The translations under genes were made by a program, and so were the position numbers. Positions 1-7,746 of a DNA stretch of 31,652 bases are shown piece after piece. Source of the DNA: Anaerolineales bacterium UBA3082 (lineage in GTDB: Bacteria; Chloroflexota; Anaerolineae; UBA7937); NCBI GenBank assembly GCA_002366595.1, contig DFBK01000059.1, positions 1,797-33,448 of the forward strand. Reading direction: 5' to 3'. Numbering within the stretch: position 1 is the stretch's first letter; each line of letters opens with the position of its first letter. The notes under the pieces were generated by a model, which worked only from the letters and a program-made list of their open reading frames with translations, did no database searches and was not told the origin of the DNA.

Positions 1-783
1 CTCCCAAGCGTAGAGGCAGCCATCGTTGGAGCCCACATAGACGACACTCCCCTCGACCAGGGGTGAGGAGTTGATGGCGAAGCCGGTTTCCTGCACCCAG
101 GCCAGGCTCCCGTCTTTCACCCGAAGGGCGTAGAGATGCCTATCCTCAGAGCCCACATAGAGCAGCCCTTGGGATAGGGCCGGAGAAGAGCGCACAAAGC
201 CTTCGGTCTGAAAGTGCCACTTGAGGTCGCCGCTTCTCGCGTCAAGAGCGTAGAGGTGATTATCGTCGGAGCCGAAGAATATAATCTCTCCCTCTAGGGT
301 AGGGGAGGAGTTGATGGGGCCCACTGGCCCCCACCGCCAGGCTACCTTCCCGCTCTCAGCCTGAAGAGCGTAGAGGTAGCCATCGTTGGAGCCCACGTAG
401 ATCAGGTCACCGGCCCCGGTCGCAGAGGAGGTGATCCACCCCTCGGTCTCGTACCTCCACCTTAGCTCGCCTGTCGAGACCTCTAGGGCGTAGAGGTTAT
501 GGTCCCAAGAGCCTACATAGACCATATCGTTTAATACGAAGGGGGAGGAGAGGTTATCCTGGGCTTGAAAGCGCCACTTGAGGTCGCCCGTATGGGCATC
601 GAGGGCGTAGAGGTAGTTATCGTCGGAGCCTATGAAGATCAGACCCTGAGCCACAACGGGGGTGGAGCGGATATAGTCACCCGTCTTATATGCCCAAGCC
701 CATTTGAAAGAGGGAGAGGAGGCTAGGCCGCTCCCGCAGCCCAGCAGAAGGAAAAGGAGCGCTATTAAGAGACGAGGTCTCAT
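1..783 (-). CDS. PQQ-type beta-propeller repeat lipoprotein (C-terminus off window)
   Basis: The frame is open from an ATG at 783 to the window edge (261 codons, no stop). The N-terminus is a lipoprotein signal peptide: MRPR, a Leu-rich core and a lipobox ending LLLGC, so the protein is probably anchored outside the membrane. The rest is at least six repeats of about 40 residues with the signature Y-V-G-S-x-D-x-x-L-Y-A-L followed by a G-x-L-x-W motif, as in PQQ-dependent-dehydrogenase or BamB-like propellers. No cofactor-site or enzymatic residues are evident, so it may be a structural or binding propeller. It starts 4 bases after the deoA stop codon and is probably co-transcribed with it. 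The repeats are similar enough at DNA level to be recombination-prone. Fold is confident; substrate is unknown. Confidence 0.85.
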   Translation of the reverse strand, partial: MRPRLLIALLFLLLGCGSGLASSPSFKWAWAYKTGDYIRSTPVVAQGLIFIGSDDNYLYALDAHTGDLKWRFQAQDNLSSPFVLNDMVYVGSWDHNLYALEVSTGELRWRYETEGWITSSATGAGDLIYVGSNDGYLYALQAESGKVAWRWGPVGPINSSPTLEGEIIFFGSDDNHLYALDARSGDLKWHFQTEGFVRSSPALSQGLLYVGSEDRHLYALRVKDGSLAWVQETGFAINSSPLVEGSVVYVGSNDGCLYAWE

Positions 784-787
784 CTGA

Positions 788-2101
788 TCACCTGCCAGAC
801 CAGGGTATGATGCGGTGAATCAGGGGCGGAGGCTCTAGGGGCTCCGCACTCCAGGCGTAGGCACCTAGGAGGAGCGATTCCGCCTCCTGGGCCGCCTCCT
901 TGCTCTGGGCATGAACGGTCAAGATCTTTTCGCCCGCCTCCACCTGATCGCCGATTTTCTTGTGTAGGACTATCCCCACACCATGGTCGATGGGCTCTCC
1001 TTTCTTGGCTCGCCCTGCGCCCAGCCTCATAGCGGCCATCCCCACCTTCTGGGCATCGAGGGCCGCGATATAGCCAGCCCGAGGTGCAGTTACAGGGTGC
1101 TGGAGAGGGGCTTGAGGGAGGAGCATCGGGTCATCGATGGGTGCCGGATCTCCCCCCTGGGCCACCACCAAATCCTTGAACTTCTCCAACCCTCTCCCTG
1201 ACCGGAGGGCGCCCCTCAGGGCCTCTTGGGCTGCTTCTGCATCATAACTACTGGTCAACATAAGCATATGAGTGGCGATGACCAAGCAATGTTCCCAGAA
1301 ATCCGGCGGGCCAGAGTCTTTCAAAGTGTCGATCGCCTCCCGCACCTCCAGGGCGTTTCCCACCGCGTAACCCAACGGTTGGCTCATATCCGATATGACC
1401 GCCGAAACCCTTCGTCCTACCCCTTCCCCGATCTCCACCATCGCCTGAGCCAACCTAACGGCTTCTTCCTCGCTCTTCATAAAGGCTCCTCGTCCCACCT
1501 TCACATCGAGGACGATGCCGTCGGCTCCGGAAGCCAACTTCTTGCTCATGATGCTGGAGGCGATGAGGGGGACGCACCCTACCGTGGCCGTTACATCCCG
1601 CAAGGCGTAGAGCACCCCATCGGCGGGAGCCAACTCCTCCGTCTGCCCTGCCACTACGATGCCGTACCGAGCCAAGTTGCTCAAGAAGCGATCCCCATCC
1701 AGTTGGGAGGTGAAGCCAGCGAACGATTCCAGTTTGTCCAGCGTCCCCCCGCTGAAGCCCAGTCCTCGACCCGATATCTTGCCTACGGGCACTCCACAAG
1801 CGCTCACCAGAGGGGCTACCACCAGAGTTGTCTTATCGCCCACGCCGCCTGTGCTATGCTTGTCCACCACGAAAGGGGCGACCCCTTTGAGATCCAACAT
1901 TCGGCCGGAACGGGCCATGGCCTTGGTGAGGTGTATCGTCTCCTCTTTGCTCATCCCCCGTAGATAGACCGCCATGAGCCAAGCGGCGGCCTGATAGTCG
2001 GGGATCTCACCCTGGGTGAACCCCTGGATGAAGAAATCTATCTCTTCTTTCGATAGAGAGAAACCGTCCCGCTTTTTAGCGATTATGTCTTGAGCGCGCA
2101 T
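788..2101 (-). CDS. deoA: Pyrimidine-nucleoside (thymidine) phosphorylase
   Basis: It catalyses phosphorolysis of thymidine, uridine or deoxyuridine to the base and (deoxy)ribose-1-phosphate in cytosolic nucleoside salvage. Family marks: the MRAQDIIAKKRDG start, the DKHSTGGVGDKTT phosphate-binding loop, SGRGLGFSGGTLDKLES, and KKLASGADGIVLDVKVGRGAFMK, with the C-terminal domain following. At 437 residues it matches the usual length near 434. The start at 2101 is chosen because AAGGAG lies 9 bases upstream and a promoter sits at 2139-2167. An in-frame ATG exists at 2143 and the frame is open to 2176, but both fall within or upstream of that promoter. The beta-propeller lipoprotein follows at once. 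Deoxyribose-phosphate aldolase and phosphopentomutase are not nearby. Confidence 0.95.
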   Translation of the reverse strand: MRAQDIIAKKRDGFSLSKEEIDFFIQGFTQGEIPDYQAAAWLMAVYLRGMSKEETIHLTKAMARSGRMLDLKGVAPFVVDKHSTGGVGDKTTLVVAPLVSACGVPVGKISGRGLGFSGGTLDKLESFAGFTSQLDGDRFLSNLARYGIVVAGQTEELAPADGVLYALRDVTATVGCVPLIASSIMSKKLASGADGIVLDVKVGRGAFMKSEEEAVRLAQAMVEIGEGVGRRVSAVISDMSQPLGYAVGNALEVREAIDTLKDSGPPDFWEHCLVIATHMLMLTSSYDAEAAQEALRGALRSGRGLEKFKDLVVAQGGDPAPIDDPMLLPQAPLQHPVTAPRAGYIAALDAQKVGMAAMRLGAGRAKKGEPIDHGVGIVLHKKIGDQVEAGEKILTVHAQSKEAAQEAESLLLGAYAWSAEPLEPPPLIHRIIPWSGR

Positions 2102-2138
2102 GGTAGCCAACTCCTTGGCCGATATTGGAACATGCAAA

Positions 2139-2167
2139 ATCATACCATCCGGCCCGACTTTTGTCCA
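2139..2167 (-). promoter_or_regulatory. Sigma70-type promoter of deoA
   Basis: On the minus strand, TGGACA (2162-2167) is separated by 17 bases from TATGAT (2139-2144). Transcription would begin near 2132, giving a leader of about 30 bases that contains the AAGGAG of the 2101 start. This supports the short deoA start. Confidence 0.6.
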
Positions 2168-2361
2168 GGGCGACAAAGGAGGCCACCGTCGGTCTTATCA
2201 GGCTGGTCACCCCGCTACTTCGAGGGGATGATGACCGATGTCCCGAGGTCATCAATCTTTTGGTTCAACTGGGAGCCGAGAAAACGAATATCTATCTGAG
2301 CGTGAAAATATACCAGTCCGCTACAATTACCTCTGAGGCAAGGAGTTGTGAAGCCAAGGGG
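2168..2361. other. Intergenic region between divergent deoA and arsR, no convincing gene
   Basis: The whole gap between the deoA and arsR starts is about 330 bases; outside the two promoters it holds nothing recognisable. A short plus-strand frame gives protein-like text around 2176-2310 (for example CPEVINLLVQLGAEKTNIYL). It has no good start or ribosome-binding site, and its 3' part runs into the arsR promoter. It may be a gene relic; I could not assign it. Confidence 0.4.
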
Positions 2362-2419
2362 TTGACAAAACTAGAAAAGTCCGGCAATATATAGATGTAT
2401 GTAAAACTATCGATATATT
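2362..2419 (+). promoter_or_regulatory. arsRM promoter with overlapping inverted-repeat operator
   Basis: A perfect TTGACA (2362-2367) is followed 17-18 bases later by a weak A+T-rich -10 (CAATAT or AATATA, 2385-2391). The inverted repeat AATATATAGAT (2386-2396) / ATCGATATATT (2409-2419), one mismatch, spacer 12 bases, overlaps the -10 and start site. This is the usual position for an ArsR/SmtB-family repressor, so autorepression relieved by trivalent arsenic is likely. Confidence 0.6.
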
Positions 2420-2431
2420 GGAGGGATGAGA

Positions 2432-2725
2432 TTGAGCATCAATTGTGTGGATTTCTGCAAGGCCCTCTCTGATGAGACGAGGCAGTCGATCCTCGAGATG
2501 CTGCAAAGGGGTGAGATGTCGGTGGGGGAGATCGTGGAGGCTTTCAAGATCAGCCAACCCACCATATCTCATCACCTGAACGTGTTGAGAAATGTGGGGC
2601 TCGTGACTAGCCGCAAGGAGGGAAAGCAGGTATTCTATTCCATCAACAAAGAGAACGTAGAGGAGTGTTGCGGCAAGATGGTGGCCAAGTTCTGCGTGGA
2701 GTTGCCATGTAGCCAACGGCCCTAG
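2432..2725 (+). CDS. arsR: ArsR/SmtB-family metalloregulatory repressor
   Basis: A winged-helix repressor of about 97 residues. The CKALSDETRQSILEML opening, the recognition helix ISQPTISHHLNVLRNVGLV and the wing RKEGKQVFYSI are typical. The classical ELCVCDL metal site in helix 3 is absent (the position reads VGEIVEAF). Candidate ligands are a C-terminal cluster, a vicinal CC pair followed 8 residues later by Cys, one more Cys near the end, and two N-terminal Cys. C-terminal vicinal Cys pairs are known from ArsR proteins outside the classical type, including some responding to methylarsenite, which would fit the arsM neighbour. Start: TTG at 2432 lies 7 bases after GGAGG; ATG at 2426 touches that GGAGG and is less likely. 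The downstream arsM probably shares its transcript. Confidence 0.85.
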   Translation: MSINCVDFCKALSDETRQSILEMLQRGEMSVGEIVEAFKISQPTISHHLNVLRNVGLVTSRKEGKQVFYSINKENVEECCGKMVAKFCVELPCSQRP

Positions 2726-2852
2726 GAAGTGGAGGCACTTGGGAGTGCAACTGGGAAGGCTGACCATGATCTGTTTACCCTTACTTGGTTGAGGGTCTGC
2801 TTTCCCGCCGGTGGAAGCGAGACATACTATTGCTACTAGCAGGAGGAGCGAT

Positions 2853-3650
2853 TTGGGCAAGAAGAAGATGATTCACAAGAATGAGATCAAGGAGGCCGTT
2901 CGGCGACATTACGGAGAGATAGCAGCCCAGGCGAAGGGGGAAGGGGCTGCCAGTTGTTGTCCTGCTTCCAGTTGTTGTACCCCGGAGGAGGCTTGTAGCG
3001 CTGAGGCCCTCTATTCGCCGGAAGATCTGGCGGGGTTGCCCTCCAGCGTGACCGAGGTCACTTTGGGCTGCGGCAACCCTACCGCCATAGCTGGGCTCAA
3101 GCCCGGAGAGGTGGTCCTGGATCTGGGGAGCGGCGGGGGAATAGATCTCTTCCTGGCTGCCCAGAAGGTGGGTCCCACGGGTAAGGCCATCGGCCTGGAC
3201 ATGACCCAAGAGATGATCGATCTAGCGAAAAAGAACGCCCGGAAGGTGAGAGTCCAGAACGTCGAGTTCCATCTGGGCGAGATGGAGGATATGCCCCTCG
3301 AAGACGAGTCCATCGACGTGATCATCTCCAACTGCGTCATCAACCTCTCTCCGGACAAAGATAGAGTCTTCGCCGAGGCCTACCGGGTCTTGAAACCAGG
3401 GGGGAGGATGGTGATCTCCGATCTGGTGGCCGAGGGCGACCTGCCGCCCGCGGTGAGGCGGAGCATGGAGGCCTGGGTGGGCTGTGTGGCCGGGGCCCTG
3501 GACAAAAGGGAGTACTTGGAGAAGATCGAGGCCGCCGGCTTCATCGACCTGAAGACTAGGGTAGGGGGGTCGCCCGTTGAGGAGAGGGCAGGCGCCGACA
3601 TCTACCTAAGGGTAGTACACATCGATGTAGAGGCCTATAAACCTGCCTAA
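2853..3650 (+). CDS. arsM: Arsenite S-adenosylmethionine methyltransferase
   Basis: It methylates trivalent arsenic in the cytosol with SAM, a detoxification step yielding mono- to trimethylated species. The Rossmann SAM site is VLDLGSGGGIDLFLAA, followed by GLDMTQEMIDLAKKNA. The conserved cysteines of the family are present: Cys-rich N-terminal patches (SCCPASSCC and a third Cys), the Cys of ISNCVINLSPDK, and the Cys of WVGCVAGAL. Length of about 265 residues is normal. Start: TTG at 2853 has AGGAGG 6 bases upstream; ATG at 2868 is the alternative and resembles common family N-termini. It lies about 130 bases after arsR on the same strand. No arsB or acr3 efflux gene and no arsenate reductase lie in the window, so resistance here rests on methylation. 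Confidence 0.93.
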   Translation: MGKKKMIHKNEIKEAVRRHYGEIAAQAKGEGAASCCPASSCCTPEEACSAEALYSPEDLAGLPSSVTEVTLGCGNPTAIAGLKPGEVVLDLGSGGGIDLFLAAQKVGPTGKAIGLDMTQEMIDLAKKNARKVRVQNVEFHLGEMEDMPLEDESIDVIISNCVINLSPDKDRVFAEAYRVLKPGGRMVISDLVAEGDLPPAVRRSMEAWVGCVAGALDKREYLEKIEAAGFIDLKTRVGGSPVEERAGADIYLRVVHIDVEAYKPA

Positions 3651-3660
3651 TGGGGGATAG

Positions 3661-3687
3661 AAGGGAGATGGAGAGCCATCCCTCTTT
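3661..3687 (+). terminator. Weak intrinsic terminator-like hairpin after arsM
   Basis: An imperfect 11-bp stem (AAGGGAGATGG / CCATCCCTCTT, two non-Watson-Crick positions) with loop AGAG is followed by only a short T run before trmFO. It could partly separate arsRM from trmFO. Confidence 0.35.
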
Positions 3688-3713
3688 GTGATATACTTGT
3701 GATAGGAGGCGGT

Positions 3714-5012
3714 GTGGAGCGGGTTTTGGTGATCGGTGGGGGGTTGGCCGGTTCCGAGGCGGCCTGGCAGGCGGCTCAACATGGGGCTAAGGTCACACTA
3801 TTCGAAATGCGGCCCCAAGCCATGACCCCGGCCCATCGCACCGGAGATTTGGCGGAGTTAGTCTGTAGCAACTCTCTAGGTTCCAACCTGATAGATAGGG
3901 CTTCTGGCCTCCTGAAAGAGGAGTTACGTCGTCTGGGCTCCCTCATCGTGGCCGGTGCTGACCAGACAGCCCTTCCCGCCGGTGGAGCCTTAGCCGTAGA
4001 CAGGGAGGCCTTCTCCAGAGCGGTGAGTGAACGGATATCGAGTCATTCTGGGATAGAGATACGCCGCCAGGAGGTGCAGGAGATACCTTCGCCTAGGCCG
4101 GTGATAATAGCCACTGGCCCTCTCACCTCCCAGGCCTTGAGCGCTTCCATAGCCAAACTCACCGGGGAGGAGTACCTCTACTTTTACGATGCCCTGGCTC
4201 CCATCGTCACTTTCGATTCTATCGACCTAAGCAAGATCTTCCGAGCCTCGCGCTACGCGAAAGACGCTCACGACTATATCAACTCTCCTCTAAAGAGGGA
4301 AGAGTACTACCATTTTGTGGAGGAGTTAAAAGCAGCGAAGGCCATGCCCTTGCGGGAGTTCGAGAGGGAGGCTAAGTTCTTCGAGGGGTGTCTACCTTTA
4401 GAGGTCCTGGCTCAGCGGGGGAGAGACGCCCTGGCCTACGGCCCCTTGAGACCCACCGGCCTGGTCGATCCCCGGACGGGAAGGCGTCCCTATGCAGTCG
4501 TACAACTCCGCCAAGACAACTTGGCGGGGACTCTATACAACATGGTTGGCTTCCAGACCAACCTCCGCTGGGGAGAACAGAAGAGAGTCTTTCGCCTCAT
4601 CCCGGGGCTGGAGAATGCCGAATTCGTCCGCTACGGTCAGATGCATCGCAACACCTTCATCAACTCCCCCGTTCTCTTGGAGCCCACTATGATGTTCAGG
4701 CATAAGCCTGGTATCTTCTTCGCTGGCCAGATCACGGGCACTGAGGGGTACGTGGCTGCTGCGGCCGGAGGGCTTATCGCTGGGCTCAACGCCGCTCGTC
4801 TGATTCAAGGAGAGCCCCTTTTGGTCTTTCCGCCCACTACCATGCCAGGGGCCCTAAGTCATTATATCTCCCGGGCCAGGGAGGGGGATTTCCAGCCCAT
4901 GAAGCCCAATTTTGGCCTTTTGCCTGCGCTGAAGGTGCGAGGTAAGCGGGCCAGATACAATGCCTATGCCAAGAGGGCCTTGGAAGACTTAAAGGGCTTA
5001 GACACGACATGA
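3714..5012 (+). CDS. trmFO: Folate-dependent tRNA (uracil-54-C5)-methyltransferase TrmFO
   Basis: An FAD enzyme making ribothymidine at T-loop position 54, using methylene-tetrahydrofolate rather than SAM. Motifs: the N-terminal dinucleotide site VLVIGGGLAGSEAAW, the invariant LVCSNSLGSN, ALPAGGALAVDRE, GPLRPTGLVDPRTGRRPYAVVQLR, and the C-terminal GTEGYVAAAAGGLIAGLNAAR. At 432 residues it matches the family. Start: GTG at 3714, 4 bases after AGGAGG (3704-3709); a GTG at 3699 precedes that site and is unlikely. Its TGA overlaps the ATG of the next gene (ATGA at 5009-5012). Confidence 0.95.
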   Translation: MERVLVIGGGLAGSEAAWQAAQHGAKVTLFEMRPQAMTPAHRTGDLAELVCSNSLGSNLIDRASGLLKEELRRLGSLIVAGADQTALPAGGALAVDREAFSRAVSERISSHSGIEIRRQEVQEIPSPRPVIIATGPLTSQALSASIAKLTGEEYLYFYDALAPIVTFDSIDLSKIFRASRYAKDAHDYINSPLKREEYYHFVEELKAAKAMPLREFEREAKFFEGCLPLEVLAQRGRDALAYGPLRPTGLVDPRTGRRPYAVVQLRQDNLAGTLYNMVGFQTNLRWGEQKRVFRLIPGLENAEFVRYGQMHRNTFINSPVLLEPTMMFRHKPGIFFAGQITGTEGYVAAAAGGLIAGLNAARLIQGEPLLVFPPTTMPGALSHYISRAREGDFQPMKPNFGLLPALKVRGKRARYNAYAKRALEDLKGLDTT

Positions 5013-5947
5013 CTAGGGGTTCGATGCGCGATACATACCAAGAATTATCAGGGTCCTACCATGAGCGAGTTTGGTCGTACTTCAAGCAAAGAGGATTTGA
5101 ATGCGTTCGGTTAGACATCGGAAAGCCTAAAAGGAAGGGAAAACGCCCCGATTTTAGGGTAGAAAAAGGCGATTGTGCATTTATTTGTGAAGTAGAGGTC
5201 ATTTTTTCTGGGGGTATAGGGCAGAGCTCAGACTTTTGGCATAACGACTTCATTGAGCGCACTAGGAAACACTTCGACCAGCCACACCTGCGAGAGCTAC
5301 CGTTTTACGTTGCCATATCTACGCCTAATCTTTACGCTCTAAATGAGCAGGAGAGAAACAAGATGTGTATTTGGTTGGAAGACCATCTCCGGGGCATAGA
5401 GAAAGAATGTGAAGGTGCCAGGTGGAGGTATCATAAGTACCCACTCGCAAGTGATCAAGGATGGATTTTCTTCCAGATATACGGGCCCATTAGGGGGACA
5501 AAACTAGAACTTAAACCTTACGCTGGAGGAGCTGTGGGGATAAATAAGGCAGCTGTTCTACAACGAGTCGATCATGCGATGAAGCAATTGCGTAGCCACG
5601 CCGAGGTGGAAGCACCAGACATTCCCCGGATAATTGTCTTGGCTTCTGCAAGTGCCTTCTTTGACATCATGATGCTATGGCTAGCTCACTCCTCTGTGAT
5701 AAAGGATGCCTTAATACAGAATCCTGATCTCAGTGCACTGGCCCTGCTTGATCCAGTTCCAGTGGATGCCAAGGAGGCCAAAGATGCTTTCGGATTGGTG
5801 AAGGAGGCGCTCGAATCTGGCAAACCGCTTGAAATAGTGGATAGATTTATAGTATTTCACAATCCGAATGTTATCAATGCCAGGCCGCTAGACCGTGGAG
5901 TGTTTGACGATGGATACTCTAAGCAGTATATAGGCCAGCCTTGGTAG
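5009..5947 (+). CDS. Unrecognised protein with a PD-(D/E)xK-like motif, likely acquired
   Basis: A 312-residue soluble protein that I do not recognise. The N-terminal region contains YHERVWSYFKQRGFE, then KRPDF and, about 13 residues on, ICEVEV. This spacing resembles the PD and ExK elements of the restriction-endonuclease fold, but the expected Lys is Glu, so it could be an inactive or divergent nuclease-like domain. The C-terminal third is helical and without known motifs. The DNA is visibly richer in A/T-ending codons than trmFO or hflX, which suggests transfer. It is translationally coupled to trmFO (ATGA overlap); ATG at 5024 is an alternative start. It is followed by a GC hairpin and a long A/C-rich stretch. 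A defence or nucleic-acid role is speculation. Confidence 0.6.
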   Translation: MTRGSMRDTYQELSGSYHERVWSYFKQRGFECVRLDIGKPKRKGKRPDFRVEKGDCAFICEVEVIFSGGIGQSSDFWHNDFIERTRKHFDQPHLRELPFYVAISTPNLYALNEQERNKMCIWLEDHLRGIEKECEGARWRYHKYPLASDQGWIFFQIYGPIRGTKLELKPYAGGAVGINKAAVLQRVDHAMKQLRSHAEVEAPDIPRIIVLASASAFFDIMMLWLAHSSVIKDALIQNPDLSALALLDPVPVDAKEAKDAFGLVKEALESGKPLEIVDRFIVFHNPNVINARPLDRGVFDDGYSKQYIGQPW

Positions 5948-5962
5948 CGAGCGGCGCTCGCT
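5946..5962 (+). terminator. Short GC hairpin at the 3' end of the preceding gene
   Basis: A perfect 7-bp stem, AGCGAGC-GGC-GCTCGCT, begins at the stop codon. It is followed by GTTTATACC, so the U tract is poor and termination is likely weak. Confidence 0.4.
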
Positions 5963-6048
5963 GTTTATACCTGTAGCGCCTTGCAGGAGGTAGAGCCTTC
6001 GCGTAGTCGTAACAAAACACCAAAACACACACAAAAAAAACAAAAGTA

Positions 6049-6084
6049 ACTCGCCTAGACTATACGAAGGGTCTAGGTGCGAGT
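6049..6084. promoter_or_regulatory. Strong leader hairpin just upstream of hflX
   Basis: ACTCGCCTAGAC (6049-6060) pairs with GTCTAGGTGCGAGT (6071-6084): 12 bp with a two-base bulge and a 10-base loop. The hflX Shine-Dalgarno AGGAGG lies only 13 bases beyond the stem. Upstream is an A/C-only-like tract (about 6010-6046). Read on the minus strand the same stem is followed by a T-rich run like an intrinsic terminator, although no minus-strand gene is adjacent. Confidence 0.5.
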
Positions 6085-6107
6085 AAACAGAAGATTAGGA
6101 GGTACTT

Positions 6108-7262
6108 TTGACCAAGGAGATAACGCTCCCTGTAGACGAGCCTATCGAGCGTGGCCTCTTGGTGGGGGTAGAACTGAAGCGGGAGAAGTCGGTCTGGCGC
6201 GCGGAGGATTCCCTTGCGGAGTTGGCCCAGTTGGCCCGTACGGCAGGGATCGAGGTGGTGGGATCTACTATCCAGCGCCTCGATCACCCTCGGCCTGCTA
6301 CCCTCATCGGCAAGGGAAAAGTGGAGGAACTCAAGGCTCTTAAGGGCGAACTCAAGCCTGATGTGATCGTCTTCGATGAGGAACTCTCCCCCCGCCAGCA
6401 ACGGAACCTAGAGGAGGAACTAGACCTCCAAATTCTCGACCGCACAGCCCTGATCCTGGATATCTTCGCCAAACACGCTCGCACTCGTGAGGGGAGGCTC
6501 CAGGTCGAATTAGCCCAGTATGAGTACCGACTGCCTCGTCTGACCCGCCTCTGGACCCACCTAGCACGTCAGGTAGGGGGCACTGCAGCCCGTGGCGGCC
6601 CCAGTGGCGTGGGGGTGAGGGGGCCCGGCGAGACCCAATTAGAGACCGACCGACGAGAGATAGGGCGAAGGATAGCCCACCTGCGACAGCAACTGGAGGA
6701 AGTCCGTACCCATCGCCGCCTCTATCGCCGACGACGTCGCCGCGCAGCCATCCCGGTGGTGGCCATCGTGGGCTACACCAACGCCGGGAAATCTACCCTT
6801 TTGAACTCTCTAGCCGACTCAGATATCTTGGTGGAGGATAAACTCTTCGCCACCCTGGACCCTACTACGCGGCGCGTGTCCCTGCCCAACGGACGAGTGG
6901 CCCTCTTCACCGACACCGTGGGCTTTATCCAGAAACTCCCTACCCAATTAGTGGCCGCCTTCCAGGCTACCCTGGAAGAGATCACAGAAGCCGACCTCCT
7001 CCTTCACATTGTCGACATAACACACCCCCACGTACAGGAGCAAAGCCTAGCCGTGGAGGAGACCCTGAGGCGGATAGGGGCTGATGATAGGCCCCTGGTG
7101 ACCGCTCTCAACAAGACAGATCTCCTTCCCTCCTCGGAGAACTCGCCACCTCTAGCAGAGATCGCTCATCGCTACCCCAGCTGTGTACCTATTTCAGCGC
7201 TCGAAGGCACGGGCTTGAACCTCCTGCTCAGGCGGGTAGAAGAGGTCCTAGAGCGGTTGTAG
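6108..7262 (+). CDS. hflX: GTPase HflX
   Basis: A ribosome-associated GTPase that splits stalled 70S ribosomes under heat and other stress. The N-terminal HflX domain includes RPATLIGKGKVEELK and FDEELSPRQQRNLEEEL; an Arg-rich helix (RLYRRRRRR) precedes the G domain. G motifs: GYTNAGKST (from residue 222), DTVGF, NKTD and SALEG. The hallmark Gly-rich linker GVGVRGPGETQLETDRR is present. At 384 residues it lacks the long C-terminal extension of the E. coli protein. Start: TTG at 6108, 5 bases after AGGAGG (6097-6102). A strong hairpin sits just upstream of that site and may control translation. The following pdxA relic is not part of it. Confidence 0.95.
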   Translation: MTKEITLPVDEPIERGLLVGVELKREKSVWRAEDSLAELAQLARTAGIEVVGSTIQRLDHPRPATLIGKGKVEELKALKGELKPDVIVFDEELSPRQQRNLEEELDLQILDRTALILDIFAKHARTREGRLQVELAQYEYRLPRLTRLWTHLARQVGGTAARGGPSGVGVRGPGETQLETDRREIGRRIAHLRQQLEEVRTHRRLYRRRRRRAAIPVVAIVGYTNAGKSTLLNSLADSDILVEDKLFATLDPTTRRVSLPNGRVALFTDTVGFIQKLPTQLVAAFQATLEEITEADLLLHIVDITHPHVQEQSLAVEETLRRIGADDRPLVTALNKTDLLPSSENSPPLAEIAHRYPSCVPISALEGTGLNLLLRRVEEVLERL

Positions 7263-7299
7263 ACCTTCCCACTTATATGGTGGAATTCACTCGGCGGAA

Positions 7300-7651
7300 G
7301 TAGATTGTGTGTGCGATGGCTTTTCGGTCGAGAGGAGATAGAGGAGATCGAGCCAGCAATTGAGGTAGCACAACAATTGGGGTTTAACGTTGCTGGCTCC
7401 ATCCCCGCGGACACCGTTTTCTTCCGGGCTACGATGCCGTGGTGGCTATGTACCACGATCAGGGGCATATCCCTATCAAGTTACTGGGCTTTGTCGAGGG
7501 GGTGAACGTCACTTTTGGTCTGCCTATCATTCGCACGTCGGTGGACCACGGCACGGTCTTCGGCAAGGCGGGGAAGGGAACGGCCAATCCCACCAGTATG
7601 ATCGAGGCCCTGAAGTTAGGGGCTCGTATGGCAGGATCAAAGATCGAATAG
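7300..7651 (+). pseudogene. pdxA: Frameshifted 3' relic of 4-hydroxythreonine-4-phosphate dehydrogenase
   Basis: Only the last third of PdxA is recognisable. One frame reads GREEIEEIEPAIEVAQQLG...IPADTVFFRA to about 7428. The continuation YDAVVAMYHDQGHIPIKLLG...TSVDHGTVFGKAGKGTANPTSM follows in another frame to the stop at 7651. The metal and substrate residues of the C-terminal part (YHDQGH, TSVDHGTVF) are intact, but about 200 N-terminal residues are missing and the frame is broken. It is therefore a degraded copy, possibly left by a deletion between hflX and the E2 gene. A sequencing indel could explain the frameshift but not the missing 5' part. Confidence 0.85.
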
Positions 7652-7746
7652 CAGCATTGATTGCTGGATAAGTAGGAGAGTTACATAGCATCCAGCCATG
7701 CGGCACATATTGGAATGCACGACCGCAACATTGGAGGAATGACCAT

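Noticed and set aside
1..783. Tandem DNA repeats as a possible CRISPR-like or satellite array
   Set aside because: Periodicity of about 120 bases is imperfect and matches propeller repeats in an open frame.
1226..1963. Long plus-strand open frame opposite deoA
   Set aside because: It is an antisense shadow of a clearly conserved gene, with no family resemblance.
2327..2860. Minus-strand frame with a signal-peptide-like N-terminus
   Set aside because: It lies opposite arsR, whose helix-turn-helix sequence is unmistakable; the hydrophobic start is coincidental.
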